From contig NC_080056.1 of NCBI RefSeq assembly GCF_026212465.1, forward strand, positions 21,110,017 through 21,174,016: a DNA stretch of 64,000 bases, written 5' to 3'. Positions 1 through 10,492 of the stretch are shown here, one piece after another (the first letter of the stretch is position 1; each line of letters begins with the position of its first letter). Below the pieces are notes generated by a model. That model made no database searches. It had not been told where the DNA came from and saw only the letters and a program-made list of their open reading frames with translations. This DNA comes from Amaranthus tricolor. Lineage: Eukaryota > Streptophyta > Magnoliopsida > Caryophyllales > Amaranthaceae. The position numbers and the translations under genes were made by a program.

Positions 1-111
1 TATCACAAATATAGGCATCATAAATAAAATTTAAGTAACCTAGCAACATCAAAAACAAGCAAATGCAATTGTCTCATTATAAGCAATAACAATAATTGTA
101 TTCATACTTAC

Positions 112-853
112 AAATTCAGTTTTCCATTGAGCATAACTCTTTGACCCAGTAGTATGTACTTGATTATGAATTTCACGAGCTCTTTTTCGCAGTGTTGATA
201 ATTCCTATCAATGTTAAATTATTAGTTTGTAACCTGGTCAATATAAAACTTAAATTTATGTTAAATATGTTATAATACACTATTTACAAATACCTTGAAC
301 TTTTCTGAGGTCCAGTAAGAAACCAAGCTAACCCACTGTTCTTTTATCACATTTTTAGGCATATTCTCAATTATCTTCTCCTTTGTCACATTAGGCTGAT
401 AATAGTCCCTTTGAAGCTCCCACTTGTAATGCTTCCACTTCATATTTATATGTGACAATATCATTCGACGAAACTCTTTTGTATCAGGTAACACAAATTT
501 ATCCTATACATATGGTGAGAATCTCCTTTGTCAAATAAGCATATGGTGAGAATTGTAATATCAAATTATAATAATAAAGAATGTTTAATGCATACCCAAA
601 CCGTTTTAATCATCCTTTGCTTGTAATGATCATCAACAGTACACACTTCCAATTTTGTGCTCCATGTGGACAAAAGGTTCCATCTTTTGACAATTCAGAC
701 AGAAAATGAACAAGTCCCCCCCCCCTTCTAATTGATTGATCATATTCATTAAAATGAAAAATGATCCTTCTTCTTGATGGTAAGCACCAAACATTCTTGG
801 CAACTATAGTCCCCTCTATTATTCCTAATTTGGGAGGCTCATTCTCTATTATC
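112..853 (-). pseudogene. CACTA second-gene (Transposase_24, Ptta/En/Spm-like) remnant with three exons
   Basis: Three minus-strand exons can be joined by GT/AG borders: about 853-596, 503-294 and 204-112. They read like plant Transposase_24 (PF03004) proteins. The first encodes a block with RRRIIFHFNEYDQSIRRGGG, then HFLSELSKDG and a CPHG..NWK motif. The second encodes KWKHYKWELQRDYYQP and an EQWVSLVSYWTSEKF block. The third carries the GSKSYAQW motif typical of the domain end. A further short exon-like piece lies near 945-1010. A run of nine or so C at 717-725 sits inside the first exon and is a likely frameshift site. This protein class is the partner gene of Tnp2 in CACTA elements. The gene continues beyond, or is truncated at, the left window edge. 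Confidence 0.65.
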
Positions 854-989
854 TCTGCTCAATCAACAAAAAAATTAACTATAAATACATAATTTGTATC
901 AAATATGCATATTATGATCATTCAAGTATGTATACCTTCTACTTGGACAACCTCATCTGGATCCACATCTATATTTTCTTTCCAATGAA

Positions 990-1163
990 CATGGTGTAAG
1001 TTGGAAAGTCGTTAATTGTCCACGTTAAAGCTGCTTGAAGCTTGAAATTCACATTAGTGTACGAATCAAAAACATTGACGCCTTTCCACAACAATTTAAA
1101 CTCATGTATCAAAGGACGCACATAAATGTCAATATTATTCCCTGGCCCTTCGTTAGACGATAA
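990..1163 (-). pseudogene. CACTA (En/Spm) Tnp2 transposase core fragment
   Basis: Read on the minus strand, this stretch encodes a short piece of a Tnp2-type (Transposase_21) CACTA transposase. Visible landmarks are a GPGNNIDIYVRPLI segment, a LLWKGVNVFDSY segment and the family signature WTINDFP. A stop follows soon after. Tnp2 proteins normally run for many hundred residues, so only about 55 residues of the core survive. The next exons downstream on the same strand belong to the second CACTA gene type, so a large deletion has probably joined the two genes. The family assignment rests on motif recognition. The exact boundaries are approximate. Confidence 0.7.
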
Positions 1164-3689
1164 TCACTTTAACCAATTTTCATTTTGTTTAATAATTTAC
1201 AAGAAATTTACAAGAAAAGTATAAGGCCCTAACTCAATTTCACACCTGGTACAGAAAATTACAAGAAAGAAAACGAAAAAAAAAGAGAAATAACACAAAA
1301 AAAAAAGGAAATTCTGCTACAAGAAATTCACAAGAAACGAAACAAAAAGGTAAAAACGAAATTCTGAAGAAACAAAAAGAAACAAAACGAAATTATGATC
1401 CAGAAATTCATAAGAAATACTCAAGAAACAAAAACAAATCCAGCCTTAAAACAAAAAGAAATAATTTACAGGAATTTACAAGACTGGCCTTTCATTTCTC
1501 AAGAATGCGGTAGCATGCTACTTCTTCACAAATTGATCACATTACAATCACGGGCATTATCAAGCAAAAGAATAACCCAAAGAAATGAAAGGCATTCTGT
1601 AAGCTATTTTGGGCGAGTATGGACATACTTCTAGTAGAACATCAAAATAAAGAATTAGACAATTTATCAGGAAATACGATCACGTTTACATACCAGCTAA
1701 GAAGGCTACCCAACATGTTTAAACAAAGACTAGATCAAAGATAATTAATAAGAGAACAACTATATTTGATCTCATCACAGAAAACTTAAGGATTCTTAAC
1801 AGATCATAATTCATGAGTATACTCATTGACCGCTAACCATTATCAAGCAAAAGGGAGCGGCCCAGTGCACAAAGCGTTTGTATGTAGGTAAACATTTGAA
1901 AAAACAAATGATAGTGCCAAAAATTCAGGATCTAGTAGACATATTTCTACTGGCTCTAAATAGTCATTCAATTAAGTCTAAAGCTATATATTGGTGTACA
2001 TACAAACCGCCAAATTGTCACATGATTTCATCAATAATAACATAATTTCTACATATTTACAGAGATTAAAAAACAAAAAACAAAAAAAAAAAAACAAAAT
2101 ACAACACCATACCTAACTGATTTGGAAGATTATCAGTGCTGCCGAATGAAGAACAATTGATTTCGTCCAAAATACAACACCGTTTTGGAAGCCCAAATCG
2201 TCCACACTGATTTGGAGGACAACAACTGATTTCGTGAGAGGATGAAGAACAATGGCCAATAATGGAGGATCAAGAACAATCGTCCAAAATACAACACAAA
2301 ATGCGGGATGAAGAACAATCGTTCAAAATACAACAAGCTCAAATTGTCCCACCTGCTTCAGTGTGGCCGACTGGTGATGATATGTTCTAATGAAGAAGAA
2401 GAACAGGGGTTAGGGGTCGCTGAAGAAGAAGAACGTCCATGGTTTTTAGTAGTGACATGCGGTCCCCCAAGTTATATTTTCAAAATTCATAATGTTATTT
2501 TATTCATGTCTATTAACATTAATACGAAAGAAAATATTAGAATGTCATTTAATTGCAAATGTGTGAAAGACGCAAGAGCTAAAGATGTATATGTAGTAGT
2601 AGGAAGCACCAATCAACTAAGAGATGAAAAAGTATTAAAGACGGTATATGTTCAGCTATAAAGTGTAGCTAGGTTGTTAAAGAAACAACCAATTCAGATG
2701 AGTAAATGCTATAATACTATTGTTAATCTGCTGCTTGTTTAATGAAAAAGTAATGAAATATACTTCTAAACAGCAACAATTGTCATCTTTTAAAGCGAAA
2801 GGAGAAGAATGACAATGCTCTCAAATCTTTTATCAAATTTAAGGTAGAAAATCAGATGAAATATTATATTGAATCTAAGGTAGAAAATCAGTATTAGATA
2901 TATCATCATTGAGCTTATACTATAAGCCGTCGACAACAACAAATCAACTTGTAAATCAACTCTATCCATTCCAAAATCGTGAATACAAAGCAAACTAAAT
3001 ATATTAATGCAATCTAGTTGAGGCAAGTAAAACTAAGAGGAATGAAACAATTAGCACATTGCTTCAAGTAGATTACAATGCAATCTAAACAAATTAATGC
3101 AGGCTTGTTCAGACTCTATCACAATGCAAACCTTCTACGACTCTGATTGGGTAGCCTGCTTAGACACACGTGGATCTGTTACTCTATAGACTTTCATGAG
3201 CTAAATAATATCTTTATAAATGCATTTAATATGAAAATACATCTTATTTGTAACTTATTTTTATTTTTTTCTTCTTTATGACCGTTTTTGTAAACTTGTA
3301 AATTTAGTTTTGTTTTTAAGTATACTTTTTATGCTTATTAATATCGCTTTTTCAATGAAAGTAGGCTTTTCTAGCACACGTTATTGTAAAAATGTCATAC
3401 ATTATTTAGGCCATGTGGGACTGGATGGTCAAAATTAATCTTTCATCTATTTTGTGTGACCTATTAGGATTATACATTTAACTCTATTTAGACCAATCTC
3501 GTTAATCCAAAATCATACACTATTTCATAGCAACTAAAGTTAGCATATTCAATGTACAATTTATATATCTCTTTATTAATCCTATACGTATTTAATATAT
3601 ATTATATTATTCTCGAACATAATCCTTCACTACCTTAGATTTTTTGTCCATAATTACTTCATTGTTAAATATTTGTTCCATAATTATAT
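1164..3689. other. AT-rich intergenic DNA without recognisable gene
   Basis: No open frame here resembles a known protein. The only structure I see is an A-rich stretch with repeated aagaaac/aacaaaa words (about 1260-1440) and a short local repeat of the word AAGAACAAT followed by CCAAAATACAACA (about 2146-2335, three imperfect copies). The latter may be a leader exon of the minus-strand CACTA remnant, because a donor-like GGTATGG follows it on the minus strand, but this is weak. Confidence 0.5.
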
Positions 3690-3955
3690 TTTCCTCTCTC
3701 CAATTCACTACTAATGTCTTATTTACTTTTTGCATTCTATTCAATATACTTATTCAATCCTTAATATCTCTGATTGTGCAATATTAAAAATTATGGAAAG
3801 TTGATATGAATAATCCTTGCATTGAGACGAATCAAACAAGATCCCACATTATTATGTTTTAACTTGTAGATTAATAATAAAATACAAATTAAAAGTAAGA
3901 GATGAATAATGTTCAAAATGCAAATGGATCATTAGTGCTGAATTGGAAGGAGTAT
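3690..3955. mobile_element. Possible MITE with inverted arms
   Basis: The left side contains CCAATTCACTACTAATG followed by TTTTTGCATTCTATTCA. The reverse complement of the right side contains CCAATTCAGCACTAATG and TTTGCATTTTGAACATTATTCA-like sequence. The two arms are imperfect inverted copies around an AT-rich centre. The right end GGAAGGAGTA is a common plant MITE terminal motif. Target duplication is not clear, so class and borders are uncertain. Confidence 0.4.
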
Positions 3956-4480
3956 TTTTTATTTTGAGTAATTTGAATGAAATTATCATTATATTGATGG
4001 TTGTAATATTGAATTATGAAACTGGATGTGCGTAGGGGTGTTCTAGTGTGTAATTTATGTAATTTCATAAGATAAAGATTCTACTAATTTGAATAATATT
4101 TTAAAATTTTTTAATTTTGACTTATGAAACTTAATAAAGCTCAATTTGGAACTTACAACTTGAATATTGGATATCAAATATCGACTATCGAATATCAGAT
4201 TTTTGGTTTGAGTATTGATAAGTATAACAAATCTCCAACCTTTTTGGATATCAGACAGTCCTAATATCCAATTCGAACTTTCTGGATATCGGATTACAGA
4301 TATCTGAACACAGTCTAATTAGATACGGGTATTTTTATTAGTAATTTCCAAATATCGGATATTCGATCTAAATTTTATAAACGGATCAGATATCTGGATT
4401 TGCTCATCCCTTCCTGTAGAAAAATTAAGCCCATAATTTCTCATAAAAGGCACCCTAAAAGTCTCAAATTCACTTATGTA
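3956..4480. other. AT-rich spacer with clustered ATATCGGA-type words
   Basis: No gene is visible. Between about 4160 and 4400 the words GGATATC, ATATCGGA and their complements recur many times in both orientations. This looks like decayed repeat DNA, but no element could be identified. Confidence 0.4.
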
Positions 4481-4636
4481 TTGTTTGGTAACAAGTATTT
4501 CATTTCAAATTATGAATTTTAATTATGAAATCATAAATAAAGAATTTGAAAATGACAAGGTCTGGGTAGTCATTTTCAAATCCAAATTTGATTCAATTCT
4601 AAATTTTCAAATAAAATCATTGTTCCTAAACATAGC
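4481..4636. mobile_element. Foldback MITE
   Basis: This is a compact imperfect palindrome of about 155 bp. The left end reads TTGTTTGGTAACAAGTATTT. The reverse complement of the right end reads GCTATGTTTAGGAACAATGA. The arms meet near 4556-4570, where ATTTGAAAATGAC on the left pairs with GTCATTTTCAAAT on the right. It has no coding capacity. The superfamily cannot be set without a clear target duplication. Confidence 0.6.
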
Positions 4637-4929
4637 ATAGTGAATCATTACCCAAAAGGTTTATACAAGATCCAATAAGAGTTTCTTAAGATTTAAGAAC
4701 TTAAAACATTCAAAACTGAGCAATGTAATGCCATAGGAATGAGATAAGAGTTCTATCGCTCATATTTTGAAGTTTAATTTTTACTTTTATTCTTAATTTT
4801 TTCGAGGTTAATTCTCGATTAGAGGATGTGATACTTGTTTTGATATGTTGATTGTCATTTGTACTCTTATTAAGAAATTTTATCCCTATGATATGTTAAT
4901 TATTACTCTTATCTGCTAAATAGTTGTTA

Positions 4930-5160
4930 CTGCCTCCGTCCTATTGAATTTGAAGCATTTTTCATTTTGATTCAATCCACTTAATTATCATCATTTCCAT
5001 TTTTGAACAATGGCCTACCACTTTCTTTTAATCTCACTCATATATTTTAACTCTCTTTTAATTTCTTCCATACAATTTATTTTCTCTATCTTTATTTATT
5101 AACAATTTCATAAAAATCTTCTTCTCTCTCTTTGATTCAATTTTATCAGGACAGATGACT
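4930..5160. mobile_element. Stowaway-like MITE
   Basis: The left end CTGCCTCCGTCC directly after TA matches the CTCCCTCCGTCC terminus of plant Stowaway (Tc1/mariner-derived) MITEs. The right end reads GGACAGATGAC before TA, a decayed complement of that terminus. The length of about 230 bp and the TA target site fit the family. The interior is T-rich and noncoding. Confidence 0.55.
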
Positions 5161-5349
5161 ATTTTTTGAACAACTTTTATCACATCTCTTATCCTATCCC
5201 TATTTCATCAAAGATAAGAGTAACGATTAACATTCACACATATAAAAGGTAAGAATTACTTAGGAACTTATAATCACATTTGCAACCTAAAATCAAATGA
5301 CATGATTTAAGTTTTAGCAAAAATGTAGAAATTGAGTACATATAAAAAT

Positions 5350-5890
5350 CTCATGAATTCTATTTAAATATTGAAAATTTGATAAAAATAAGGTTTTTTT
5401 TTTTAAAAAAATTTCTCATAAATAAGTTGGAAAAATTTTAATTCTGAAAACAAGCCTCTATGTTTGAACCTAAGGTCAGGGTTTGTTTGTGTTAGTAATA
5501 GCGAACAAGAGAAAAAGTTAAAAGTCAATAAAATTTACCATGAATTTATTTTTTTTACTAACAGCGAACAAAAGCAAGGCAATGTGATAACATTTGAAGG
5601 ACAAAAAGAGTAATCACTTGTTGGACAACGAACTAACATTTTGTTTTTTTGTCATTGCAAATGTTATGACATCGTCTTCCTTTTATTTGCTGTTAGTAAT
5701 AGTGAAAAAATTTTTGGTAAATTTTCTTTAGTTTTAACATGTTTATCGTTGCTGTTACTAACAACAAAAAATCCCTAACCTTATGCTCGGACACAAACAC
5801 GCTTAATTTAGAAATTTAAATTTTTCGAAACTTATTTTGAGAATTGTTTTTCTAAAATGCTCATTTTATTAAATTTTTGTCTTAAATAAG
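5350..5890. repeat. Long foldback element (imperfect inverted repeat about 540 bp)
   Basis: The left arm (about 5350-5600) and the reverse complement of the right arm (about 5640-5890) share ordered blocks: AAAATTTGATAAAA / AAAATTTAATAAAA, CTAAGGTCAGGG / ATAAGGTTAGGG, GTTAGTAATAGCGA / GTTAGTAACAGCAA, AAAATTTACCA in both, ACTAACAGC in both, and GATAACATTTG / CATAACATTTG. The centre lies near 5610-5640. No protein is encoded. It is best explained as a large MITE or Foldback-type element, and its outer ends are fuzzy. Confidence 0.65.
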
Positions 5891-6176
5891 AGCAAAAAGT
5901 CTAAAGAAAAAAAAATTCTTGTATTTATCCCAAGCACAAGTTTGGGTCTAAAATGAGAATTATTCTCAAGCTCAAGCCCAATACCACAAATTCACAACCT
6001 TATTAATAATGTCTTTATTAAACAAAGTAGAAGGTGAAAACACAATCTGATTTCATCGCAATGAAAAAATCCTTCAGCAGGTTTTCTATGAGTTAGTCCA
6101 TCATGCGACGGGCACATACATTTAATTATTTCATTCGTTTTAAGATTATTGTAAGTGGTTATATTAAGTCTATACA
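5891..6176. other. Spacer between foldback element and copia LTR
   Basis: AT-rich sequence without a recognisable gene. It lies directly beyond the 3' end of the copia LTR on the minus strand. Confidence 0.4.
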
Positions 6177-6604
6177 TGATATAAATTCAGAGAATAATCA
6201 AGAATCTGAAATGAATTGTTATTGATTGATGAAAGAATATTATGTACAATGAGGGATCCTATGCTTATTTATACAAGTGCAAACAAACACTGAAAAGACT
6301 AAATGCTATTATATGAGTTTGTTATAACTAACTAATCCTAATCATCTTAGCAACCAATCTAAGCCCTTGATTACAAACTAATCTCAACCATAGATAACAC
6401 ACTAAGCACACAGATTACACACTACGCACAAGGATTATAAACCTACTTCATACATTAGGTAGGCAGACTGGATAATAGGCTGCTGGACATGTATTACATT
6501 CCTTGATGAGGCTGAGGACAAGACTAAAGCAAGAAACTTGAAGCATGGATAGAACCTGGTGCAACACACACATAAACAGCTGTACATGACCATAAATCTC
6601 AACA
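6177..6604 (-). mobile_element. Ty1/copia 3' LTR
   Basis: On the minus strand the LTR would start TGTTGAGATT at 6604 and end TATATCA at 6177, about 428 bp. It is preceded by a polypurine tract (minus-strand GAGGGGGGGAGG, about 6605-6616), which lies immediately after the stop codon of the copia coding fragment. That is the standard order at the 3' end of a copia element. No matching 5' LTR is in the window, because the upstream part is cut by the CACTA terminus at 6849. Confidence 0.65.
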
Positions 6605-6614
6605 CCTCCCCCCC

Positions 6615-6800
6615 TCAAACTAGAGGCTGTGAAGAACCTAGTTTGTTCAATAAGTTTTTGAAATGTTTAGAGGGAAGAACTTTTGTAAACAAGTCTGCAA
6701 TTTGATCCTTTGTTGGCAAATAAGATAATTGTAATAGACCTTCAAAAACTTTGTCCTTTGTAAAATGACAGTCTATTTCGATATGTTTAGTTCTTTCATG
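6615..6800 (-). pseudogene. Ty1/copia pol C-terminal (RNase H) fragment
   Basis: The minus strand encodes the end of a copia polyprotein. The diagnostic HERTKHIEIDCHF motif is followed by PTKDQIADLFTK and FKNLLNKLG, and the frame ends with a stop at 6615-6617 just before the polypurine tract. About 60 residues of the roughly 1,300-residue polyprotein remain. The reading is disturbed just upstream of the HERTKH motif, and the element stops being recognisable where CACTATTGG begins at 6849. I infer that a CACTA element inserted into, or was joined to, this copia copy. Confidence 0.85.
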
Positions 6801-6848
6801 AATTAGCTAAGACTTTGAACTATGTATGTTAAGTCAGGTCTTGTATTA

Positions 6849-6961
6849 CACTATTGGAAAAAATCGTATATGCTGCATGACATTTGCAGCGGTTTTTAGT
6901 AAATGTAGCATTGAACTGCATGAAAAAACAAGGAAAAAAGTTACATTATATGTTGCGGTTC
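6849..6961 (+). mobile_element. CACTA transposon 5' terminus
   Basis: CACTATTGGAAAAAATCG at 6849 has the CACTA start and A-rich follow-up of En/Spm-type termini. It is preceded by TTA, a possible 3-bp target duplication. Two subterminal-type motifs follow (TATATGCTGC with GCAGCGGTTTTT, and TATATGTTGCGGTT). The same motif family is clustered at 21340-21560. The sequence is interrupted at 6961 by Gypsy-1 and resumes at 13433. The matching 3' CACTA terminus was not found. Confidence 0.7.
6957..6961. repeat. Target site duplication GGTTC, left
   Basis: GGTTC directly precedes the TGGAACAAG start of the 5' LTR and is repeated at 13428-13432 after the 3' LTR. Related unoccupied copies of this site in the window (near 42740 and 32460) carry the pentamer once. 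Confidence 0.9.
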
Positions 6962-7705
6962 TGGAACAAGTACACCTTCTGCATATGATCAGCACAAAGA
7001 TGATACTGGGAACAATGAAGACTTAAGCATTGAGGAACATCATACTGAACGCAGTCCAGATCAAGCAAATGAAGCTGAGGAACAGTTACTCAATACCATG
7101 AACATACATGGTCCAGCCTTGAGAAAAGCTTACATAGTCCTATACCTAAAAGAGGAAGGATAAGGAACAGCTGGGTGTTCCCAGTCTCTGAGAAGAAGAA
7201 TGAGGAACAGCTGGATGTTCCCAAAATCCTAGCAAGCTCTATTTTAAGGCGTCTAATATGACCGTTAAAAGTTAGGCGCCCCTTTCTTGTTTGTATAGCC
7301 GTTAGAAGATGAAAGCCAAAACTATAAATAAGGCTCTCCTCCAGATTGTAAAGATAGGCATGTTTTAGTTTAATTGATCAACGTATCTAGTAATCATTCA
7401 GAGAACAAAGTGTTTGTTTCTGTTTTTGTTTGCCATTTCTGTTTGTAAGGTTGAGTGTATCAAGCCTTCACAAATTCATACTTCTCCAAGATCACGTTGA
7501 TCATTGAGAGAATTGTGAGGATTAAGGCCTTGCATTCCTTAGGGGAATCAGTGTCTTCTTCCAAGATAAGTAGTCATTCAAGATTGCTTAGAATTCATCT
7601 AAAATTGGCCAATTTGACCGAGAAAACCTTCCGTCCTTGATTGTCTGATTGTTGTGCGAGTGAATAAGGTAATCATAATCGATCTTCCGCTGCAAACCTG
7701 TTTCA
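6962..7705 (+). repeat. Gypsy-1 5' LTR
   Basis: The LTR starts TGGAACAAG and ends CTGTTTCA, 744 bp. It matches 12687-13427 throughout. Because the 3' LTR overlaps the end of pol, the first about 200 bp of this LTR also read as the polyprotein tail. A TATAAATAAGG box near 7323 is a candidate promoter element. Confidence 0.92.
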
Positions 7706-7708
7706 ACT

Positions 7709-7722
7709 TGGTATCATAGCCG
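7709..7722 (+). promoter_or_regulatory. Gypsy-1 primer binding site (initiator Met tRNA type)
   Basis: TGGTATCATAGCC begins three bases after the 5' LTR end. It differs by one base from TGGTATCAGAGCC, the usual plant site complementary to the 3' end of initiator methionine tRNA. Confidence 0.85.
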
Positions 7723-8292
7723 TGTTCTGATAAGGGACACGAAGTTAGGTTACAAAGGAAGCAAGGTAATAGATAATTTTGCGTTTTCTGAGAAAAGAAA
7801 TCAGAAAATCAGGTACTGTTCGCATTTTGTTTCACTTGGTAATCACAGGTATAAATTCAATTCTACCTTGATATTAACTTCTGTGTTAAGGATTGCAGAA
7901 TTCGATTTAATCATCACATGCATTTGATTGTGGAAAAGATTTCTGAAATCTGATTTCATTATCGTTGCATGCATATCAAATTGTTGTCAGATAATCGAAT
8001 TTTTGAATTTTCGCATAAATTGATTCATATAATTCAATTCTTGATTGTTTTTATTGTGGATACTGATAAGAATTTAACAGCATTTACTTGCAAATTTCTA
8101 AACATTACGTTTCTTTTTGAAAAATTTGGTATATACAATCTGATTCTTGAATATCTTTCTGTAAAATTAGGGATTTGGTATCTGTATATTCATTGTTGTT
8201 TGCTGGGAGTTAGCTGTTGGAAATTATCTTGCAGGTTTTTGTTTGATTGTGTTCCAATTCGTGTGTTGCTTGTGTCTGTATCTTTGGAAAAG

Positions 8293-9055
8293 ATGGATGT
8301 GGATGAAAAAATAGAAACCCTTACCAATATGGTACAACAATAAGTCTTGGCAGTAGCCAATAACATGGGGAATCAAGGGGAGAGACCACAACAGCACCTT
8401 CAACACAATAGGACCAGTGAGGATAAAACCTTAAAGATTGACTTACCTAGTTTTGACGGACACTCTCCAGACCCAGAGGTGTACCTGGATTGGGAAGCCA
8501 ATATGGAAAGATACTTTTACTTTAAGGAAACCACACCTGAACAACAGTTTAAGCTAGGGAAGATTAAACTGACCAAGCTTTCTGCAGTATGGTTAGATGG
8601 AGTGCAGAAGCAAAGAAGGAGGGAGGACAGGGAAATAATCAATACTTGAGAAAAGTTAAGGAAACACTTAAGAAGGAAGTATGTTCCACGCAATTATAGG
8701 CAACATCTTTGTATTCAATAGGGAACCTTGAGACAAGAGAATAGAACTGTGTCAGAGTATATCCAAGAATTGGAATGGTTGTCTGTTGTTTGTGACAGTA
8801 ATGAGACTATGGAAATGAAGATTGGCAAATTCATAGGTGGCTTAAGGGAAGACCTGAGGAGGAAGCTGGAACTGACCCCAAACCTTACCTTTTAGCCTAG
8901 CCTGTAGCAATGCTCTTACCTTAGAGAAATACTCCAAGAAGAAACTAAGCATAGGAAACACATATAGCAGACCAGTAAGGAATTATAACCCAAGAAATGT
9001 TGCAGCACCAACAGCCACTGTAACTTAGACCACTACACAAGATAGGATCCCACCA
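8293..9055 (+). pseudogene. Gypsy-1 gag (broken)
   Basis: The gag frame starts at ATG 8293 (MDVDEKIETLTNMVQQ). It is stopped at 8341-8343 and continues in the same frame with a typical Ty3 capsid region: LPSFDGHSPDPEVYLDWEAN, KLGKIKLTKLSAVWLDG, then SEYIQELEWLSVVCDSNET and FIGGLREDLRRKLEL. Further stops lie at 8647-8649, near 8720 and near 8893. A frameshift near 8890 moves the remainder into the frame of the zinc knuckle at 9107. The region 7723-8292 is an untranslated leader. The product would be the structural capsid protein. Confidence 0.8.
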
Positions 9056-10492
9056 ATGACTAATACCACTAAGGACAGAAATCTCAAGGACTTGAAGGGG
9101 GTTGTTTGTTTTAAATGTCATGGGCATGGTCACATTAAGAATGAGTGTCCCAATGCTAGAGCCTTCACTGTGCAAGAGTGGGCAGAGATTAGAGAAGTAG
9201 GTAGACCCAGGGCCATGTTGGTTAGCAGTAATGGGAAGGAGGAGTTAGTTTGGCCTTCAACATCCGAGGAAGATCCTGATGGTACTTACTGTTTAAATGA
9301 TGAAGGAGTCTTGGAGAATTTTGAGGGAACTGAGGATAGTGAGGAAGAAGGGGACAGAGAGGAAGTCTACCCTGAACCAGATATGCAAAATTTGTTAATT
9401 AGAAGGAACTTTCATGCTACCCCAAGGATCAAACCCAATGATCAAAGAGAGAACATCTTCCAAACCAAATGTAAAATTAAGAACCAAATTTGTGACTTAA
9501 TAATAGATGGGGGGAGAGAAACTAATTGTGTTAGCAAGGATTTAGTTCAAACCATGGACTTAGAAACTAAGCCACACCCACACCCTTATAAGCTAAAATG
9601 GTTGGATAGCAAAGCTAGTGGTTATGTGAAGAAGAGATGCTTGATTCAGTTTGCTATAGGGTCATTCAAGGATAGAGTGCTTTGTGATGTGCTAGACATG
9701 ACTGCCTGTCATGTGCTAGACATGACTGCCAGTCATGTGCTCTTAGGCAGACCCTGGCAACATGACAGAAGGACCTTACATGATGGTTACACTAATGTTT
9801 ACACTCTGAGACATGAGGGAAAACTTAAGGACCTTATGCCCCTGCCACACCACAGAACATTGCCTCCACAGAAACTAGCAAGCAATGACCCCACTTTATC
9901 TTCACAGAAGCCAGTAGGCACTTTACTTCCACAGAAACCTGTAGGTAGTGTGTCCTTAATAAACAGAAAGGTGAGTATTAAGGAGATCAAGAGAGAAGGA
10001 CTAGCCTTTCTCTTGTTCAGTAATGAAATTAAACAGGAAGGTAGTCAGCCAGATCCTAGAATCACTAACTTGTTGGAGCAATTTGCTGATGTCTTTCTTA
10101 TAGAACTACCAATAGGGCTACCTCTAATAAGGGGTATTGAACATAAAATTGATCTAATACCAAGAGCAGCATTACCCAATAAGCCTATCTATAGAACTAG
10201 TCCTGAGGAAACCAATGAACTACAAAGACAAATTCAGGAGCTTATGGATAGAGGTTATGTTAGAGAGAGCATGAGTCCATGTGCTGTTCCCACCTTACTT
10301 GTTCCTAAAAAGGATGGAACATGGAGAATTTGTGTTGATAGCAGAAGCATGAATAACATCACCATCAAATATAGATTCCCCATACCTCGGATAGATGACA
10401 TGTTGGATGAATTATCAGGTTCTCAATGGTTTAGTAAGATAGACTTGAGAAGTGGGTATCATCAAATTAGGATGAGAGGAGGAGATGAATGA
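9056..10492 (+). pseudogene. Gypsy-1 gag end, protease and N-terminal reverse transcriptase
   Basis: A 478-codon open frame. It contains a CX2CX4HX4C zinc knuckle at about 9107-9148 (CFKC..H....C), an acidic linker, an aspartic protease with active site LIIDGG at about 9496-9513 and a downstream LLGRPW motif, and the N-terminal half of reverse transcriptase (VPKKDGTWRICVDSR, then [13 protein letters not shown]). A 24-bp in-frame tandem duplication lies at 9687-9734 between the protease motifs. The frame ends at TGA 10490-10492, where relatives have tryptophan, so this is a stop mutation and not a natural end. Confidence 0.9.

Noticed and set aside
1395..1634. 79-codon open frame
   Set aside because: A-rich region, no similarity recognised, no regulatory context.
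2308..2661. 117-codon open frame
   Set aside because: Low-complexity start (glutamate runs from GAAGAAGAA), no recognisable domain, surrounded by decayed repeats.
7969..8292. Open frame upstream of Gypsy-1 gag
   Set aside because: It is in frame with gag, but its sequence is leader-like (AT-rich, no gag similarity). The gag-like part begins at ATG 8293.
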